A stretch of 64,000 nucleotides of DNA from an uncultured Eggerthellaceae bacterium (GCA_934617065.1 CAKTTY010000004.1:62001-126000), one strand, 5' to 3'. Positions 49,864 to 59,282 are shown, counted from the first letter of the stretch. The notes: generated by a model not told the origin, from the sequence alone. Numbers and translations are program-made.

Positions 49864-51174
49864 ATGAGCTTGCCAATCGTGGCCATTGTTGGTCGCCCCA
49901 ATGTGGGCAAATCCACCTTGGTGAACCGCCTTGCGGAAAACAACGAAGCTATTGTTCACGAAATGCGTGGCGTGACGCGCGATCGTTCTTATCATGAGGC
50001 GGACTGGAATGGCCGCAACTTCAAGATTATCGATACTGGTGGTATCGAAATGGGTGGCGACGACGTGTTCCAGGGCTCTATTACCGCCCAGGCTCTTACC
50101 GCAGCCGATGAGGCAGACGTCATCATTTTCTTGGTTGATGGTCAAACTGGTGTTAACGCGGACGATCAGGCTGTTGCCAATATCTTGCGTCGCAGTAAGA
50201 AGCCGGTGCTTCTTTCGGTAAACAAGCTCGATAACGCAGCCGATGAAAGCGCTATGTGGGAATTTATGCAGCTGGGTTTGGGGGAGCCGCGCCCTGTTTC
50301 CGCCCTCCACGGTACGGGTACGGGCGATTTGCTCGATGAAATCGTTTCGCTGTTCCCTGAGGAAAGCGACGAAGAGGAGGAGATCGACTCCATCAACGTT
50401 GCTATTATCGGTCGTCCAAATGCCGGTAAGTCATCCTTGACGAACAAGCTCACCAACAATGATCGCTCTATCGTTTCCAACGTTGCAGGTACCACGCGTG
50501 ATGCCATCGATACTATGGTGGAGCATGAAGGTCAGTTCTATACCATCGTTGATACGGCGGGCCTGCGCAAAAAGAGCGTTATCGATGAAGACGTTGAGTA
50601 CTATGGTTTCGTGCGCGCCATGCGCGCCATTGATCGTGCGGAAGTCGTTCTTTTGGTAATCGACTCCACTATCGGCCTTACCGACCAGGACCAGCGAGTT
50701 GCCGGTATGGCAGCTGAGCGCGGCTGCGCTATGGTCGTAGTGCTGAACAAGTGGGATTTGGTGGAGGGCCCGGACGCAAAGGCTGAAGTGCGCGAACGCA
50801 TCGAAGACCGTCTCAAATTCGTAGGATATGCCCCGGTAATCGCCATTTCTGCGCTTTCCGGCAAAAACGTTCAGCGCATCTGGGGCGCCATCAACGAAGC
50901 GTACTCTAATTACTCCAAGAGTATCTCTACAAGTCGTCTCAACAACTGGCTTCAGGATATTCGCGAGTTCGGTCACACTATTTCCAAGGGCAAGCGTATT
51001 TTGAAGTTGAAGTACGTTACTCAAACTGGTGTACAGCCCCCGTTCTTTACGTTTTTCTGCAATCACCCCGACCTGGTTGAGCCTTCGTTCGAGCGCTATC
51101 TGGAAAACAGGTTGCGTTCCACGTTTGATTTCACCGGTACTCCAATCAACCTCAAGTTCAAGAAGAAGGATTAA
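49864..51174 (+). CDS. der: Ribosome-biogenesis GTPase Der (EngA)
   Basis: A 436-residue GTPase with two tandem G domains for 50S subunit assembly. G1 motifs are VGRPNVGKSTLVNRL and IGRPNAGKSSLTNKL; the DTGG of domain 1 and DTAG of domain 2 follow, with NKLD and NKWD specificity motifs. The C-terminal KH-like domain contains TGVQPPFFTFFCNHPDLV. The ATG at 49864 follows TTAGGAGCAAGA; an ATG at 49849 precedes that site. plsY starts 6 bases after the stop. Confidence 0.97.
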   Translation: MSLPIVAIVGRPNVGKSTLVNRLAENNEAIVHEMRGVTRDRSYHEADWNGRNFKIIDTGGIEMGGDDVFQGSITAQALTAADEADVIIFLVDGQTGVNADDQAVANILRRSKKPVLLSVNKLDNAADESAMWEFMQLGLGEPRPVSALHGTGTGDLLDEIVSLFPEESDEEEEIDSINVAIIGRPNAGKSSLTNKLTNNDRSIVSNVAGTTRDAIDTMVEHEGQFYTIVDTAGLRKKSVIDEDVEYYGFVRAMRAIDRAEVVLLVIDSTIGLTDQDQRVAGMAAERGCAMVVVLNKWDLVEGPDAKAEVRERIEDRLKFVGYAPVIAISALSGKNVQRIWGAINEAYSNYSKSISTSRLNNWLQDIREFGHTISKGKRILKLKYVTQTGVQPPFFTFFCNHPDLVEPSFERYLENRLRSTFDFTGTPINLKFKKKD

Positions 51175-51180
51175 CAGTCG

Positions 51181-51879
51181 ATGTTGACGGTTTTAGGCCA
51201 GTTGGCCTTACTGCTTGTTATTTCGTTTTTACTGGGTTCCATTCCATGGGGAGTCATAATCTCGCGAGTGTTTTATCACACCGATTTGCGTGAGCATGGC
51301 TCGGGCAATATCGGCACCACTAACGCCATTCGCACTATGGGAAAAGTGGGTGGATACGCTGTATTCGTTCTCGATTTCGGCAAGGGCATAGTCGCAGGGC
51401 TTATTGCTGCGATGTTCGGCACTCAAGTGCTTCCAGGCAATGTGCTTGCTGTTGTGGAATTCGTTCAGACGTTCGGTGGTTCACCGAATCCATTTCTTTA
51501 TATCGAGCAGGTTTGTCTTGCGGTAGCGTTCCTTGGCTGCACCCTGGGTCATATTTTTTGTCCTTGGTTGGGTTTCAGGGGAGGCAAGGGCATCGCTGTT
51601 GCCGTTGGCTGCTTGTTTTCCGCGTTTGGCCCAGTTGGAGCCTTGCTTGAAATCGCGATTTTCGCTGTTCTGGTTGTGGCAACAAAATATGTTTCCGTAG
51701 GGTCCATTGCGGCAGCCGTAGCGTGTCCCTTCTTCGCACTGTACTTCTTCTGGGGCAACCCCGTTGCCTTTGTGCTGTGCTTGTTGGTTGGCCTAACCGT
51801 GGTATGGGCTCACAGGGAAAACATCGCCCGCTTGCGTGCTGGAACGGAAAACCGGATCGGTTCCAAGAAAAAGGCATAA
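51181..51879 (+). CDS. plsY: Glycerol-3-phosphate acyltransferase PlsY
   Basis: A 232-residue membrane enzyme transferring acyl from acyl-phosphate to glycerol-3-phosphate. About five membrane segments. LLGSIPWGVIISRVFY, DLREHGSGNIGTTNAIRTMG and LGFRGGKGIAVAVG are the three conserved cytosolic loops. It sits between der and gpsA, matching the common plsY-gpsA linkage that pairs the acyltransferase with the supplier of its substrate. A GC hairpin lies in the 80-base gap before gpsA. Confidence 0.95.
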   Translation: MLTVLGQLALLLVISFLLGSIPWGVIISRVFYHTDLREHGSGNIGTTNAIRTMGKVGGYAVFVLDFGKGIVAGLIAAMFGTQVLPGNVLAVVEFVQTFGGSPNPFLYIEQVCLAVAFLGCTLGHIFCPWLGFRGGKGIAVAVGCLFSAFGPVGALLEIAIFAVLVVATKYVSVGSIAAAVACPFFALYFFWGNPVAFVLCLLVGLTVVWAHRENIARLRAGTENRIGSKKKA

Positions 51880-51893
51880 AGACAGTTCATCTG

Positions 51894-51919
51894 GCGGGCA
51901 GGCAGTTTTGCCTGCCCGC
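51894..51919 (+). other. GC-rich hairpin between plsY and gpsA
   Basis: GCGGGCAGGC pairs perfectly with GCCTGCCCGC across AGTTTT. There is no T-run, so it is more likely a message-stability or processing element than a terminator. Confidence 0.5.
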
Positions 51920-51959
51920 TGTGTTTCGGAATGCCATGGGCATTCTCCAAGGAGGACAT

Positions 51960-52985
51960 ATGGGTAAGATCGCGGTAATCGGTGCGGGTTCATGGGGCAC
52001 TGCTTTGGCTCAAACGCTTGCAGCGGCCGGCAACGAGGTGGTCATGTGGGCTCGCAAGCCAGAGGTGGCAGAGGCCATCACGAAAGAGCATCATAACCCC
52101 CGCTATCTGAGTGGCATAATGCTTTCCGACTCCATTTCGGCGACAAGCAATCTGCGCGAATGCGCCGAGCATGCTGAGGCTCTGGTTGTCGTCACCCCTT
52201 CGCGCTTGATGCGCCAGTTTGCCCAAGATCTTTGCCCCATCGCCGAAAAGGACACCCCTATCGTTATTTGCTCGAAAGGCGTCGAGGAGGGTACGGGGCT
52301 TCTGCCTGTTCAGATATTTGAAGAAGTACTGGGGAATGGCGACAGGCTTGCGGCACTTTCTGGCCCTAACCACGCAGAAGAGGTTATCCTCGGCGTCCCC
52401 GCCGGTACGGTAATCGCTTCGCGTTCCAGAGCTACCGCACACTATTTCCGTGATTTGTTCACCACGTCATATTTCCGCTGCTATACCTCTCCCGATTATG
52501 TAGGCGTTGAGCTGTGCGCAGCGTTCAAGAACGTTATCGCTATTGCGGTGGGCGCAGCGTATGGCGCTGGTTTCGGCGACAATACCGCCGCCATGATCAT
52601 GACGCGTGGCATGGCAGAAATGAGTCGCCTGGTGAAAGCCTGCGGCGGGGATGCCCTGACGGTAATGGGGCTTGCGGGCGCGGGCGACCTGATCGCAACC
52701 TGCACCTCCGAGCATTCTCGTAACCGTTCGTTTGGCAAAGCGCTCGCTCAGGGCGCCACATTGGGCGGCTTCGAGAAACGAACCCACATGGTGGTAGAGG
52801 GCGCTGTTGCCTGCCAGACCATTTGCCCGTTGGCCGAGAAGCACAATGTCGAGCTTCCTATTACCACGGCGGTTCGATCTTTGGTGTGGGAAGGCGCTCC
52901 TATCGAGCCTCTGGCGGCCGATTTGTTCAAGCGTCCCTTGACCACTGAATTTTGGGGGCTTGACGAGGCGGGCGAAACGCGCTGA
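51960..52985 (+). CDS. gpsA: Glycerol-3-phosphate dehydrogenase [NAD(P)+]
   Basis: A 341-residue cytosolic enzyme that reduces dihydroxyacetone phosphate to glycerol-3-phosphate for phospholipid synthesis. IAVIGAGSWGTALAQTLA is the NAD-binding motif; CSKGVEEGTG, LSGPNHAEEV and LCAAFKNVIAIAVGAAYGAGFGDN (in part) are the catalytic motifs, with the lysine in AAFKNV. The ATG at 51960 follows AAGGAGGACAT. An in-frame extension back into plsY is not real. The stop overlaps the ogt start (TGATG). Confidence 0.96.
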   Translation: MGKIAVIGAGSWGTALAQTLAAAGNEVVMWARKPEVAEAITKEHHNPRYLSGIMLSDSISATSNLRECAEHAEALVVVTPSRLMRQFAQDLCPIAEKDTPIVICSKGVEEGTGLLPVQIFEEVLGNGDRLAALSGPNHAEEVILGVPAGTVIASRSRATAHYFRDLFTTSYFRCYTSPDYVGVELCAAFKNVIAIAVGAAYGAGFGDNTAAMIMTRGMAEMSRLVKACGGDALTVMGLAGAGDLIATCTSEHSRNRSFGKALAQGATLGGFEKRTHMVVEGAVACQTICPLAEKHNVELPITTAVRSLVWEGAPIEPLAADLFKRPLTTEFWGLDEAGETR

Positions 52986-53449
52986 TGGAACGAACGTATT
53001 TCATCTATCGCACTCCCATGGGAAGGGTTGCCATTGAGTCGGATGGTGCCGCAATAACCCATTTTGCCTTTGGTCCCGTGCAGTTGGCGGGGCGTCGGCA
53101 TGCAACGGCCTTAACCAACCGGGCTTCTAGCGAAGTGCTGGAATACCTCGCTGGAAAGCGTACCGCTTTTGAGGTTCCCATGCGTGCTGAGGGATCGGCG
53201 TTCCAACGTGAGGTTTGGGCGAAGATTTCGGATATTCCCTATGGTGAGACACGCACCTATGCGCAAATCGCAGAAAGCCTTGGTAAGCCCGGTGCTCTGC
53301 AGGCGGTGGGACAGGCTTGCGGCAGAAACCCCATTCCCTTGTTCGTTCCTTGTCATAGAGTGGTTGGATCGAACGGAAAAATAGGGGGCTATGCTTTTGG
53401 GCCAACCGTGAAGAAATTCCTGCTCGATCTTGAGGCAAGGAATAGGTAA
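52985..53449 (+). CDS. ogt: Methylated-DNA--protein-cysteine methyltransferase
   Basis: A 154-residue suicide repair protein removing O6-alkyl groups from guanine. FQREVWAKISDIPYGETRTY, QAVGQACGRNPIPLFVPCHRVV (active cysteine in PCHRVV) and GKIGGYAFG are diagnostic. The N-terminal ribonuclease-like domain is short. The ATG overlaps the gpsA stop. Confidence 0.94.
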   Translation: MERTYFIYRTPMGRVAIESDGAAITHFAFGPVQLAGRRHATALTNRASSEVLEYLAGKRTAFEVPMRAEGSAFQREVWAKISDIPYGETRTYAQIAESLGKPGALQAVGQACGRNPIPLFVPCHRVVGSNGKIGGYAFGPTVKKFLLDLEARNR

Positions 53450-53549
53450 GTTTTGATGCGTCGCTGCGGAGTGCATGCTGCCTTGTCTGGTTTGACGTAG
53501 TGCTGCGTGTAGAATAAGCAGCAAGTTACTTTCAAGGAAAGGGGTTGCC

Positions 53550-54233
53550 GTGTTCGGTGACATCAAGATCTCTCCCTCTATTCTGTCTGCGGATTTCATG
53601 AACTTCGAGCGTGATATCCGCATGCTTGAGCGTGGGGGCACTGATTTCATCCACGTTGATGTGATGGATGGGCATTTCGTGCCAAATCTCACATTGGGAG
53701 TCCCTTTTGTCTCGCAGTTGAAGAAGATAACCGATATCCCGCTCGATGTGCATCTCATGATTTCCAATCCCCTCGAGCAGCTTGATTGGTATTTGAAGGC
53801 TGGGGCAGATTGGGTTTCGGTTCACATGGAAGCGCTTCATGGGGAAGGCGAGGTGCGAGAGTTCATTCAGCGGACTCGCGAGGCTGGAGTGCATCCAGCG
53901 CTAACCTTGAAGCCCGATTACCCCGTCGAAGAGCTGGAGCCTTATATTGCCGAGGTTGATATGGTTCTGGTCATGAGCGTATTCCCCGGCTTTTCCGGCC
54001 AGTCCTACATTGAGGGCAGCGAGGATCGTGTGGGCAAAGTTGCCGAAATGGCGAAGCGCTTGAATCCCGATCTTCTTATCGAAGTTGATGGTGGGATTAG
54101 CGCTGGACGTACGGCGGGCATGGTGTGCGCTCAAGGCGCGGATGTTTTGGTTGCCGGTTCTGGTGTATTCAAAGCGGAAAACCCCGAGGCGGCCATCGGC
54201 ATTCTGCGCAATGCTGGAGCGGAGGCTCGCTAA
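53550..54233 (+). CDS. rpe: Ribulose-phosphate 3-epimerase
   Basis: A 227-residue TIM-barrel enzyme of the pentose phosphate pathway. ISPSILSADFMNFERDI at the start, DFIHVDVMDGHFVPNLTLG and LDVHLMISNPLEQLDWY carry the metal-binding and catalytic residues; VLVMSVFPGFSGQ and EVDGGISAGR form the phosphate site. The GTG start follows AAGGAAAGGGG. A TAGAAT upstream at about 53510 may be its -10 element. The stop overlaps the ATG of the NifS-type gene. Confidence 0.96.
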   Translation: MFGDIKISPSILSADFMNFERDIRMLERGGTDFIHVDVMDGHFVPNLTLGVPFVSQLKKITDIPLDVHLMISNPLEQLDWYLKAGADWVSVHMEALHGEGEVREFIQRTREAGVHPALTLKPDYPVEELEPYIAEVDMVLVMSVFPGFSGQSYIEGSEDRVGKVAEMAKRLNPDLLIEVDGGISAGRTAGMVCAQGADVLVAGSGVFKAENPEAAIGILRNAGAEAR

Positions 54234-55420
54234 TGAACAAACCTGTTTACTTGGATTGGGCGGCAACAGCGCCGCTTTGCAAGGATGCTGCCGCCGCTAT
54301 GACCCCGTATCTTCAGGCAGGAATCGATGGGCTTGTTGCGGGCAACGGCAACGCCAATTCCCTCTACGAGGTTGGTCGTACGGCATTCCGCGCACTTGAG
54401 CAGGCGCGTGAAGATATAGCCCGATCCATCAAGGCGCGTCCTGATGAGCTGACGTTCACCTCCGGCGCCACCGAGGCAGACAATGCCGCATTGTTCGGCA
54501 TCGTTGATGCCGCGATGGCTCGCGCCGAGCAGGAAGGCGATCACGAATGCGTTCCTCAAATCGTGGTTTCCTCCATTGAGCACGATGCCGTGCTAAAGGC
54601 TGCGGAAACGTTGGGCCATTGGGGTGCTCAGGTAACCTATGTTGGGCCCGATTCCTCTGGCCACATTACCCCCAGTGCTTTGGAGGAAGTGCTCACCGAT
54701 AGGGTTTTGCTTGTGTCCATCATGGCGGTCAACAATGAAGTGGGCAGCGTTATGGATATCCCTGCTCTTGCCGCCGTTGCGCACAGGGCGGGAGCGCTCT
54801 TCCATGTGGACGCAACCCAGGCATTCGGCAAGATTCCCGTTTCGGTGAAGGAATGGGGCGTTGATGCTCTTTCCATCTCCTCGCATAAAATCGGGGGACC
54901 GAAGGGCATGGGCGCTTTATACATTAAGGCTCGTACCCCATTTACAGCCCAGATCGTGGGCGGTGGACAGGAGTCGGGGCGTCGAAGCGGTACTCAGAAT
55001 GTTATGGGGGCAGTCGGGTTTGCTGCTGCTGTGCGTGCAGCGCTTGCGAATTTGGATGAAAATGCGCAGCGTTTGCGTGCCTTGCGCGACGAGTGCTATG
55101 CGCGCCTTCTCGAGAACCCTAAGGTAAAAGCCGCCGTTTCGGTGGAGCCGGGCACTAAGGCGTTTGCTCCCCACGTGGTAAACGTGCTCGTTAGGGGCAT
55201 GGAAAGCGAAACGCTTATCCTGCAGCTTGATAGGCGTGGATTCTGCGTATCGGGCGGTTCGGCCTGCTCGTCCCATTCCCTTGACCCTTCGCATGTTCTC
55301 AAGGCCATTGGCGTTAGCCGCGATGATGCGCTGGGTTCGCTTCGCATTTCTTTGGGCAACACCACCACAGCAGAAGAACTCGATGCGTTCATCGAAGCGT
55401 TCAATGAAGTGGTTGGCTAA
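54233..55420 (+). CDS. Cysteine desulfurase (NifS/IscS-like)
   Basis: A 395-residue PLP enzyme that takes sulfur from cysteine for Fe-S cluster or tRNA thiolation. VYLDWAATAPL opens the fold. FTSGATEADNAALFG binds PLP, SISSHKIGGPKGMGALYIK carries the Schiff-base lysine, and CVSGGSACSSHSLDPSHVL has the persulfide cysteine on a short loop. No iscU or other scaffold gene is adjacent, so the acceptor is unknown. The ATG overlaps the rpe stop (TAATG). Confidence 0.94.
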   Translation: MNKPVYLDWAATAPLCKDAAAAMTPYLQAGIDGLVAGNGNANSLYEVGRTAFRALEQAREDIARSIKARPDELTFTSGATEADNAALFGIVDAAMARAEQEGDHECVPQIVVSSIEHDAVLKAAETLGHWGAQVTYVGPDSSGHITPSALEEVLTDRVLLVSIMAVNNEVGSVMDIPALAAVAHRAGALFHVDATQAFGKIPVSVKEWGVDALSISSHKIGGPKGMGALYIKARTPFTAQIVGGGQESGRRSGTQNVMGAVGFAAAVRAALANLDENAQRLRALRDECYARLLENPKVKAAVSVEPGTKAFAPHVVNVLVRGMESETLILQLDRRGFCVSGGSACSSHSLDPSHVLKAIGVSRDDALGSLRISLGNTTTAEELDAFIEAFNEVVG

Positions 55421-55447
55421 GTTGATACGATAAGGATGAAAGGAAAC

Positions 55448-55469
55448 GAGGGCGCCTACGGGTGCCCTC
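55448..55469 (+). other. Hairpin between the desulfurase and PHP genes
   Basis: GAGGGCGCC pairs with GGGTGCCCTC with one G-T pair, around TAC; no long T-run follows. It may act as a weak attenuator or a processing site. Confidence 0.45.
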
Positions 55470-55492
55470 TTCATTGTTGCAGGAGATTGCAT

Positions 55493-56302
55493 ATGGAATT
55501 AGTAACCCAGCACACCCATACCGATATGACGAATCACGGCCATGCGCCCATTGAGGAGCTTGTTGCCCGCGCCCATCAGGTGGGAATTACGAATATTGCC
55601 GTTACGGAGCACTATCCGCTTACGCTGCAGGTTGATCCGCGCGACTATGTTTCAATGCATGCGGATCGCTTGCCGGAGTACTTTGAGCGTGTTTTGGCGC
55701 AGCGTGCAAAGTACCCCGACATGGAGGTGCTGGTGGGATGCGAGCTCGATTGGCTTGGCGAAGGCGAAGATCGCACGTTCGCTCCTGATGAGTTCGACCG
55801 ATTCGATATCGTGCTGGGATCGGTTCATTTTCTTGATCTGTGGCCTTTTGACGATCCCGCTCAGCGCGGCTACTGGGACGAGGTGGGCCCCGACTACATT
55901 TGGCGTCGGTATTTCGAGGTATGGTGCGAAGCGGTTGTTTCCAAGGCCCCCTTCACGGTTATGGCCCATCCCGACCTCGTGAAGAAGTTTGGTCGTAAGG
56001 CTTCGTTTGACCCGGTAGGCCTGTACAAGCAGGCAGCGGAGGCTGCGCGTGAGGCTGGTCGAATGATCGAAGTGAACACTTCTGGGCTTACCTACGCTTG
56101 CGAGGAAATGTTTCCCAGCCAAGGTTTGCTGCGCGAATTCTGCCGCGCTGGCGTTCCCTGTACATTGGGAACAGATGCCCATACGGTAACCGATGTGGAT
56201 AGAGATATAGAAGCGGGGTATCGTTGGATGTATGAAGTGGGATACCGTGAGGTAACCGTAGTGGTTCCCGGTGGTGACCGCCGAACCATTGCCCTGGGGT
56301 AG
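55493..56302 (+). CDS. PHP-domain histidinol-phosphatase-like protein
   Basis: A 269-residue metal-dependent phosphoesterase of the PHP superfamily, closest in pattern to HisK-type histidinol phosphatases. QHTHTDMTNHG supplies the first metal histidines, AVTEHYPL and ELDWLGEGE further ligands, GSVHFLD and MAHPDLVKKFGR the central ones, and TLGTDAHTVTDV the last. No other his genes are nearby, so a different phosphoester substrate is possible. The ATG follows AGGAGATTGCAT. Confidence 0.85.
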   Translation: MELVTQHTHTDMTNHGHAPIEELVARAHQVGITNIAVTEHYPLTLQVDPRDYVSMHADRLPEYFERVLAQRAKYPDMEVLVGCELDWLGEGEDRTFAPDEFDRFDIVLGSVHFLDLWPFDDPAQRGYWDEVGPDYIWRRYFEVWCEAVVSKAPFTVMAHPDLVKKFGRKASFDPVGLYKQAAEAAREAGRMIEVNTSGLTYACEEMFPSQGLLREFCRAGVPCTLGTDAHTVTDVDRDIEAGYRWMYEVGYREVTVVVPGGDRRTIALG

Positions 56303-56327
56303 CCAACTCAGCAAGGAGATGTTTACT

Positions 56328-57209
56328 GTGGTCGAGGAAGTAGTTTCACTGAAAAAAACCGACGCGGGCAATTTGGCCTCGAACGAGCGCATGATGGCGG
56401 TGGGCGAGTTAGAGCGTGAGCTTCTGCGCAAGATGCCTGCTTCGGATGCTTGCTCTTGGGATAGGACGGGCATGTTGGTGGGCGATCCTATGGATATCGT
56501 GCGTGGGGTGGCGGTCGCCCTCGATCCCACCATCCACGCCGTGGAAAAGGCGCACGCTCAGGGCGCGAATGTCTTGTTAACTCATCATCCCGTGTTCATT
56601 GACGCGCCCGACGCATTCATGCCCCAAGCGGCAATGGGTCATGCTCCCGGTGCCGTGGTACGTCGTGCCTGCGAGCTGGGTGTCAGCATTCTCTCGTTCC
56701 ATACCGCCCTTGATGTGTCCACGGCGGGTCTCGATGCGCTGCCGGCGCTTTTGCGTTTAACGCCTCTTGGCGTGCTCGATCCTCTGCCCGGTACTGCCAA
56801 CAAGGGGTTTGGGCGTATTTGTGCCCCTTCGTCAGGGGACGAGCCTTTGACGTTGCGTCATCTGAGCGCTCGTTGTGTAAGCGTGTTCGGTACCTATCCT
56901 CGCGTGTGGGGATCTCCCGACAAGCAGCTTTCACGGATCGTCACCAGCGGCGGTTCGGCAGGTTCCTTTGCCCGCATGTGCCTCGACCAGGGCATTGGTT
57001 GTCTTATTTGCGGCGAGATAAAGTATCATGAAGCATTGGATGCAGCGCTGTCGGGTTTGGCGATAATCGAGCTTGGCCATGATGTGTCCGAGTTTCCGTT
57101 GTGCGCATTGCTTGCAGCCTATGCTGTCGAAGCAGGTGTGGCCGAATCTTGCATTACCATGATCGACCAGAGCAACAATTGGTATACGCCTGAATCGTCC
57201 AGGCGGTAA
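56328..57209 (+). CDS. Nif3-like dinuclear metal-centre protein
   Basis: A 293-residue member of the Nif3/YbgI/YqfO family, which folds around two metal ions; the biochemical role is unsettled, though GTP cyclohydrolase I type 2 activity has been reported for relatives. NVLLTHHPVFI and SFHTALDVSTAG hold metal-binding histidines; LICGEIKYHEALDA and IIELGHDVSEF the remainder. The GTG at 56328 has AAGGAG nine bases upstream; ATG 56319 would abut that site. It precedes a zinc-ribbon protein, a frequent Nif3 neighbour. Confidence 0.88.
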   Translation: MVEEVVSLKKTDAGNLASNERMMAVGELERELLRKMPASDACSWDRTGMLVGDPMDIVRGVAVALDPTIHAVEKAHAQGANVLLTHHPVFIDAPDAFMPQAAMGHAPGAVVRRACELGVSILSFHTALDVSTAGLDALPALLRLTPLGVLDPLPGTANKGFGRICAPSSGDEPLTLRHLSARCVSVFGTYPRVWGSPDKQLSRIVTSGGSAGSFARMCLDQGIGCLICGEIKYHEALDAALSGLAIIELGHDVSEFPLCALLAAYAVEAGVAESCITMIDQSNNWYTPESSRR

Positions 57210-57252
57210 TTGATAATCAGTCAAGCAAGTTCAGAAGAAAGGCTGTGCGCCC

Positions 57253-57978
57253 ATGTACGCTACCGAACACGACATCGCAACCCTCCGCAAGTTGCAGGAG
57301 GTGGATCGAAAGGTTGTTTCGGCCAAAAAGGAGTTTAAAGAGCTTCCCCACAGGAAAGCCATCCTTGAGGTACGCGCCAAGAAAGACGAGGTGCTCAAGC
57401 GCAAAGTCCAGGTTCAGGACATGCTTGACGAAGCTGAAGGAAAACTCGCTGCATTCGTGCAGGAAGACGAACTGCTTTCTGCAAAGCAGGATGAAATTAC
57501 CGAAACGCTTTCGCAGGTGCAAGGCGACTATCGTGCCGTAACAGCCCACACGCGTGATCTCGATGGCGTGCGCAAGCGCCGTGAAAAAGTATCGCTTGAG
57601 CTCTCTCGCGTGGAAGAAGAAGTGAACAAGATCAACCCTGTTATGAAGCAGATTATGCAAGCCCTCGCTGAGCTTGATGCCAAGGAACAGGATCTTATCG
57701 CCTCGTTCCAGAAGGTGGGCGGATCCCTCCGCGTTGCCATCGATGAGGGCGAAAAAGCGCGCGTTTCCTTGGCCGAGCAGGTCGATGGGGAATTGTTGAA
57801 GGTATACGAGAAAACCCGCAGTGCATGTGGTGGCGTTGCATTGGCGGAAGTGCATGAAGGTGCCTGCAGCGCATGTCGAAACACGTTTGACTCAAGCCGT
57901 ATGAGCAAGATTCGCTCTCAGGCTCCCTTGGCAACGTGTCCAGTGTGTCGCCGTCTTCTGATCGTCGAAGGGGAATAG
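57253..57978 (+). CDS. C4 zinc-ribbon coiled-coil protein
   Basis: A 241-residue protein. Residues about 5-185 form a long charged coiled coil (RKLQEVDRKVVSAKKEFKEL and similar heptads), and the C-terminus has ACSACRNTF and TCPVCRRLLIV, a four-cysteine zinc ribbon. It matches the family often encoded next to Nif3 proteins, some of which bind nucleic acid. The ATG follows AGAAAGGCTGTGCGCCC. dgt begins 2 bases after its stop. Confidence 0.88.
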   Translation: MYATEHDIATLRKLQEVDRKVVSAKKEFKELPHRKAILEVRAKKDEVLKRKVQVQDMLDEAEGKLAAFVQEDELLSAKQDEITETLSQVQGDYRAVTAHTRDLDGVRKRREKVSLELSRVEEEVNKINPVMKQIMQALAELDAKEQDLIASFQKVGGSLRVAIDEGEKARVSLAEQVDGELLKVYEKTRSACGGVALAEVHEGACSACRNTFDSSRMSKIRSQAPLATCPVCRRLLIVEGE

Positions 57979-57980
57979 CC

Positions 57981-59021
57981 ATGAAGCTGGTATCCAGAGA
58001 AGAACAGGCCGACCAGGAACACGTGCGCTTCTCTTCGGATGCCGCGTTTTCCGACGAAACGGAAGGAAGGGCGCGTTCGTGCGAGCCTGATCTCTATCGC
58101 ACCGAGTACCAGCGAGACAGAGACAAAATCTTGCACACCAAGGCGTTCCGTCGTCTTTCCCATAAAACGCAGGTTTTTTTGGCTCCCGTAGGCGACCACT
58201 ATCGCACTCGCCTTACTCATACGCTTGAGGTTGCCCAGATCGCACGCACTATTGCCCGTGCGCTGGGCTTGAACGAAGATCTCGCCGAGGCAATTGCTCT
58301 TGGCCATGATCTAGGCCATACGCCCTTCGGCCACGTAGGAGAGCAGGCATTGGCTGCATGTCTTGCGCGTCATAAGGGCATCGACCCCGATTCGCCTGAA
58401 GGCCAGGGACTGTATCGTCACAATGTTCAGAGCCTGCGTGTGGTCGACGTTATTGAAAACGATGGTAAGGGGCTCAACCTCACTGCTGAAGTGCGTGACG
58501 GCATCGTGTGTCATACCGGCTCTCAGCGTGCTGAGACATTGGAGGGCCGCATCGTCGCTACCGCCGACCGTATCGCATATGTGAACCATGATATTGATGA
58601 CGCCATTCGAGCTGGCTCGTTGAGGGAATCCGATTTGCCCGGCTCTGCTCATCGGGTGCTTGGTGAAAACCACTCTGCGCGCATTGAGACTTTAGTTCAC
58701 GACATGATTGAGACTTCTGCTCGCTTGGACGATATCCAGATGAGTCAGCCCGTTTGGGACGCCATGATGGAGCTGCGAGCATTTCTTTTCCAGAATGTGT
58801 ATACTGCCGAGCCGGTAATGCAGGAGGTTCGCAAGGCAAAACACTTGGTGGAAGACCTGTTTGATTATTTTGTGCGCCATTACGATCAGGTTCCTGCTGA
58901 GGTGCGGGCAATCTCCGATGGCGATCCGCTGCGTGCCGTAACCGACCATGTGGCTGGTATGACGGATCGCTACGCTACCAACTTCTTTAAGAACATGTTT
59001 GTTCCTCAGTCGTTCCGCTGA
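57981..59021 (+). CDS. dgt: Deoxyguanosinetriphosphate triphosphohydrolase-like protein
   Basis: A 346-residue HD-domain enzyme that hydrolyses dNTPs to nucleoside and triphosphate. DKILHTKAFRRLSHKTQVF, RTRLTHTLEVAQIARTIARA and IALGHDLGHTPFGHVGE provide the H...HD metal centre; VRDGIVCHTGS and the D of IAYVNHDIDDAI complete it. Length fits the short type (about 340). The ATG follows GAAGGGGAATAGCC. A terminator lies directly after the stop. Confidence 0.93.
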   Translation: MKLVSREEQADQEHVRFSSDAAFSDETEGRARSCEPDLYRTEYQRDRDKILHTKAFRRLSHKTQVFLAPVGDHYRTRLTHTLEVAQIARTIARALGLNEDLAEAIALGHDLGHTPFGHVGEQALAACLARHKGIDPDSPEGQGLYRHNVQSLRVVDVIENDGKGLNLTAEVRDGIVCHTGSQRAETLEGRIVATADRIAYVNHDIDDAIRAGSLRESDLPGSAHRVLGENHSARIETLVHDMIETSARLDDIQMSQPVWDAMMELRAFLFQNVYTAEPVMQEVRKAKHLVEDLFDYFVRHYDQVPAEVRAISDGDPLRAVTDHVAGMTDRYATNFFKNMFVPQSFR

Positions 59022-59023
59022 TG

Positions 59024-59054
59024 AAAACGCTGCTCAAGACGAGCAGCGTTTTTT
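59024..59054 (+). terminator. Terminator after dgt
   Basis: AACGCTGCTC, loop AAGAC, GAGCAGCGTT, then TTTT. Confidence 0.92.
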
Positions 59055-59093
59055 CTTTTGTTGACTTTTCGTAGGGCTTTGATGGGCGGTTTT

Positions 59094-59114
59094 GCTTCAG
59101 GCTTCGCCTGAAGC
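59094..59114. other. Perfect hairpin upstream of azlC
   Basis: GCTTCAGGC, loop TTC, GCCTGAAGC. It lies between dgt and azlC with no T-run and may be an operator or leader structure. Confidence 0.4.
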
Positions 59115-59282
59115 CGAAGACCCTATATTGGCGCGTCGGCGTACGGGCGTGGGAATCTTTTCCTTTTCGCCGCTAGGCCTTATGGGAAACATGAGACGGA
59201 CTTCATCCTGGAAGCGTTTAGTATTCGCGATGAACGGCTTATTCCTGCGAGTCTTGCTCGTGAGTGGTATATTGTCTTGGCT

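Noticed and set aside
51723..51959. gpsA extended back into plsY
   Set aside because: The extra 79 residues are an out-of-frame reading of plsY; AAGGAGG precedes the ATG at 51960.
55493..56302. Certain assignment as histidine-biosynthesis hisK
   Set aside because: The PHP fold and motifs fit, but no his gene is adjacent and PHP phosphoesterases vary in substrate; kept as histidinol-phosphatase-like only.
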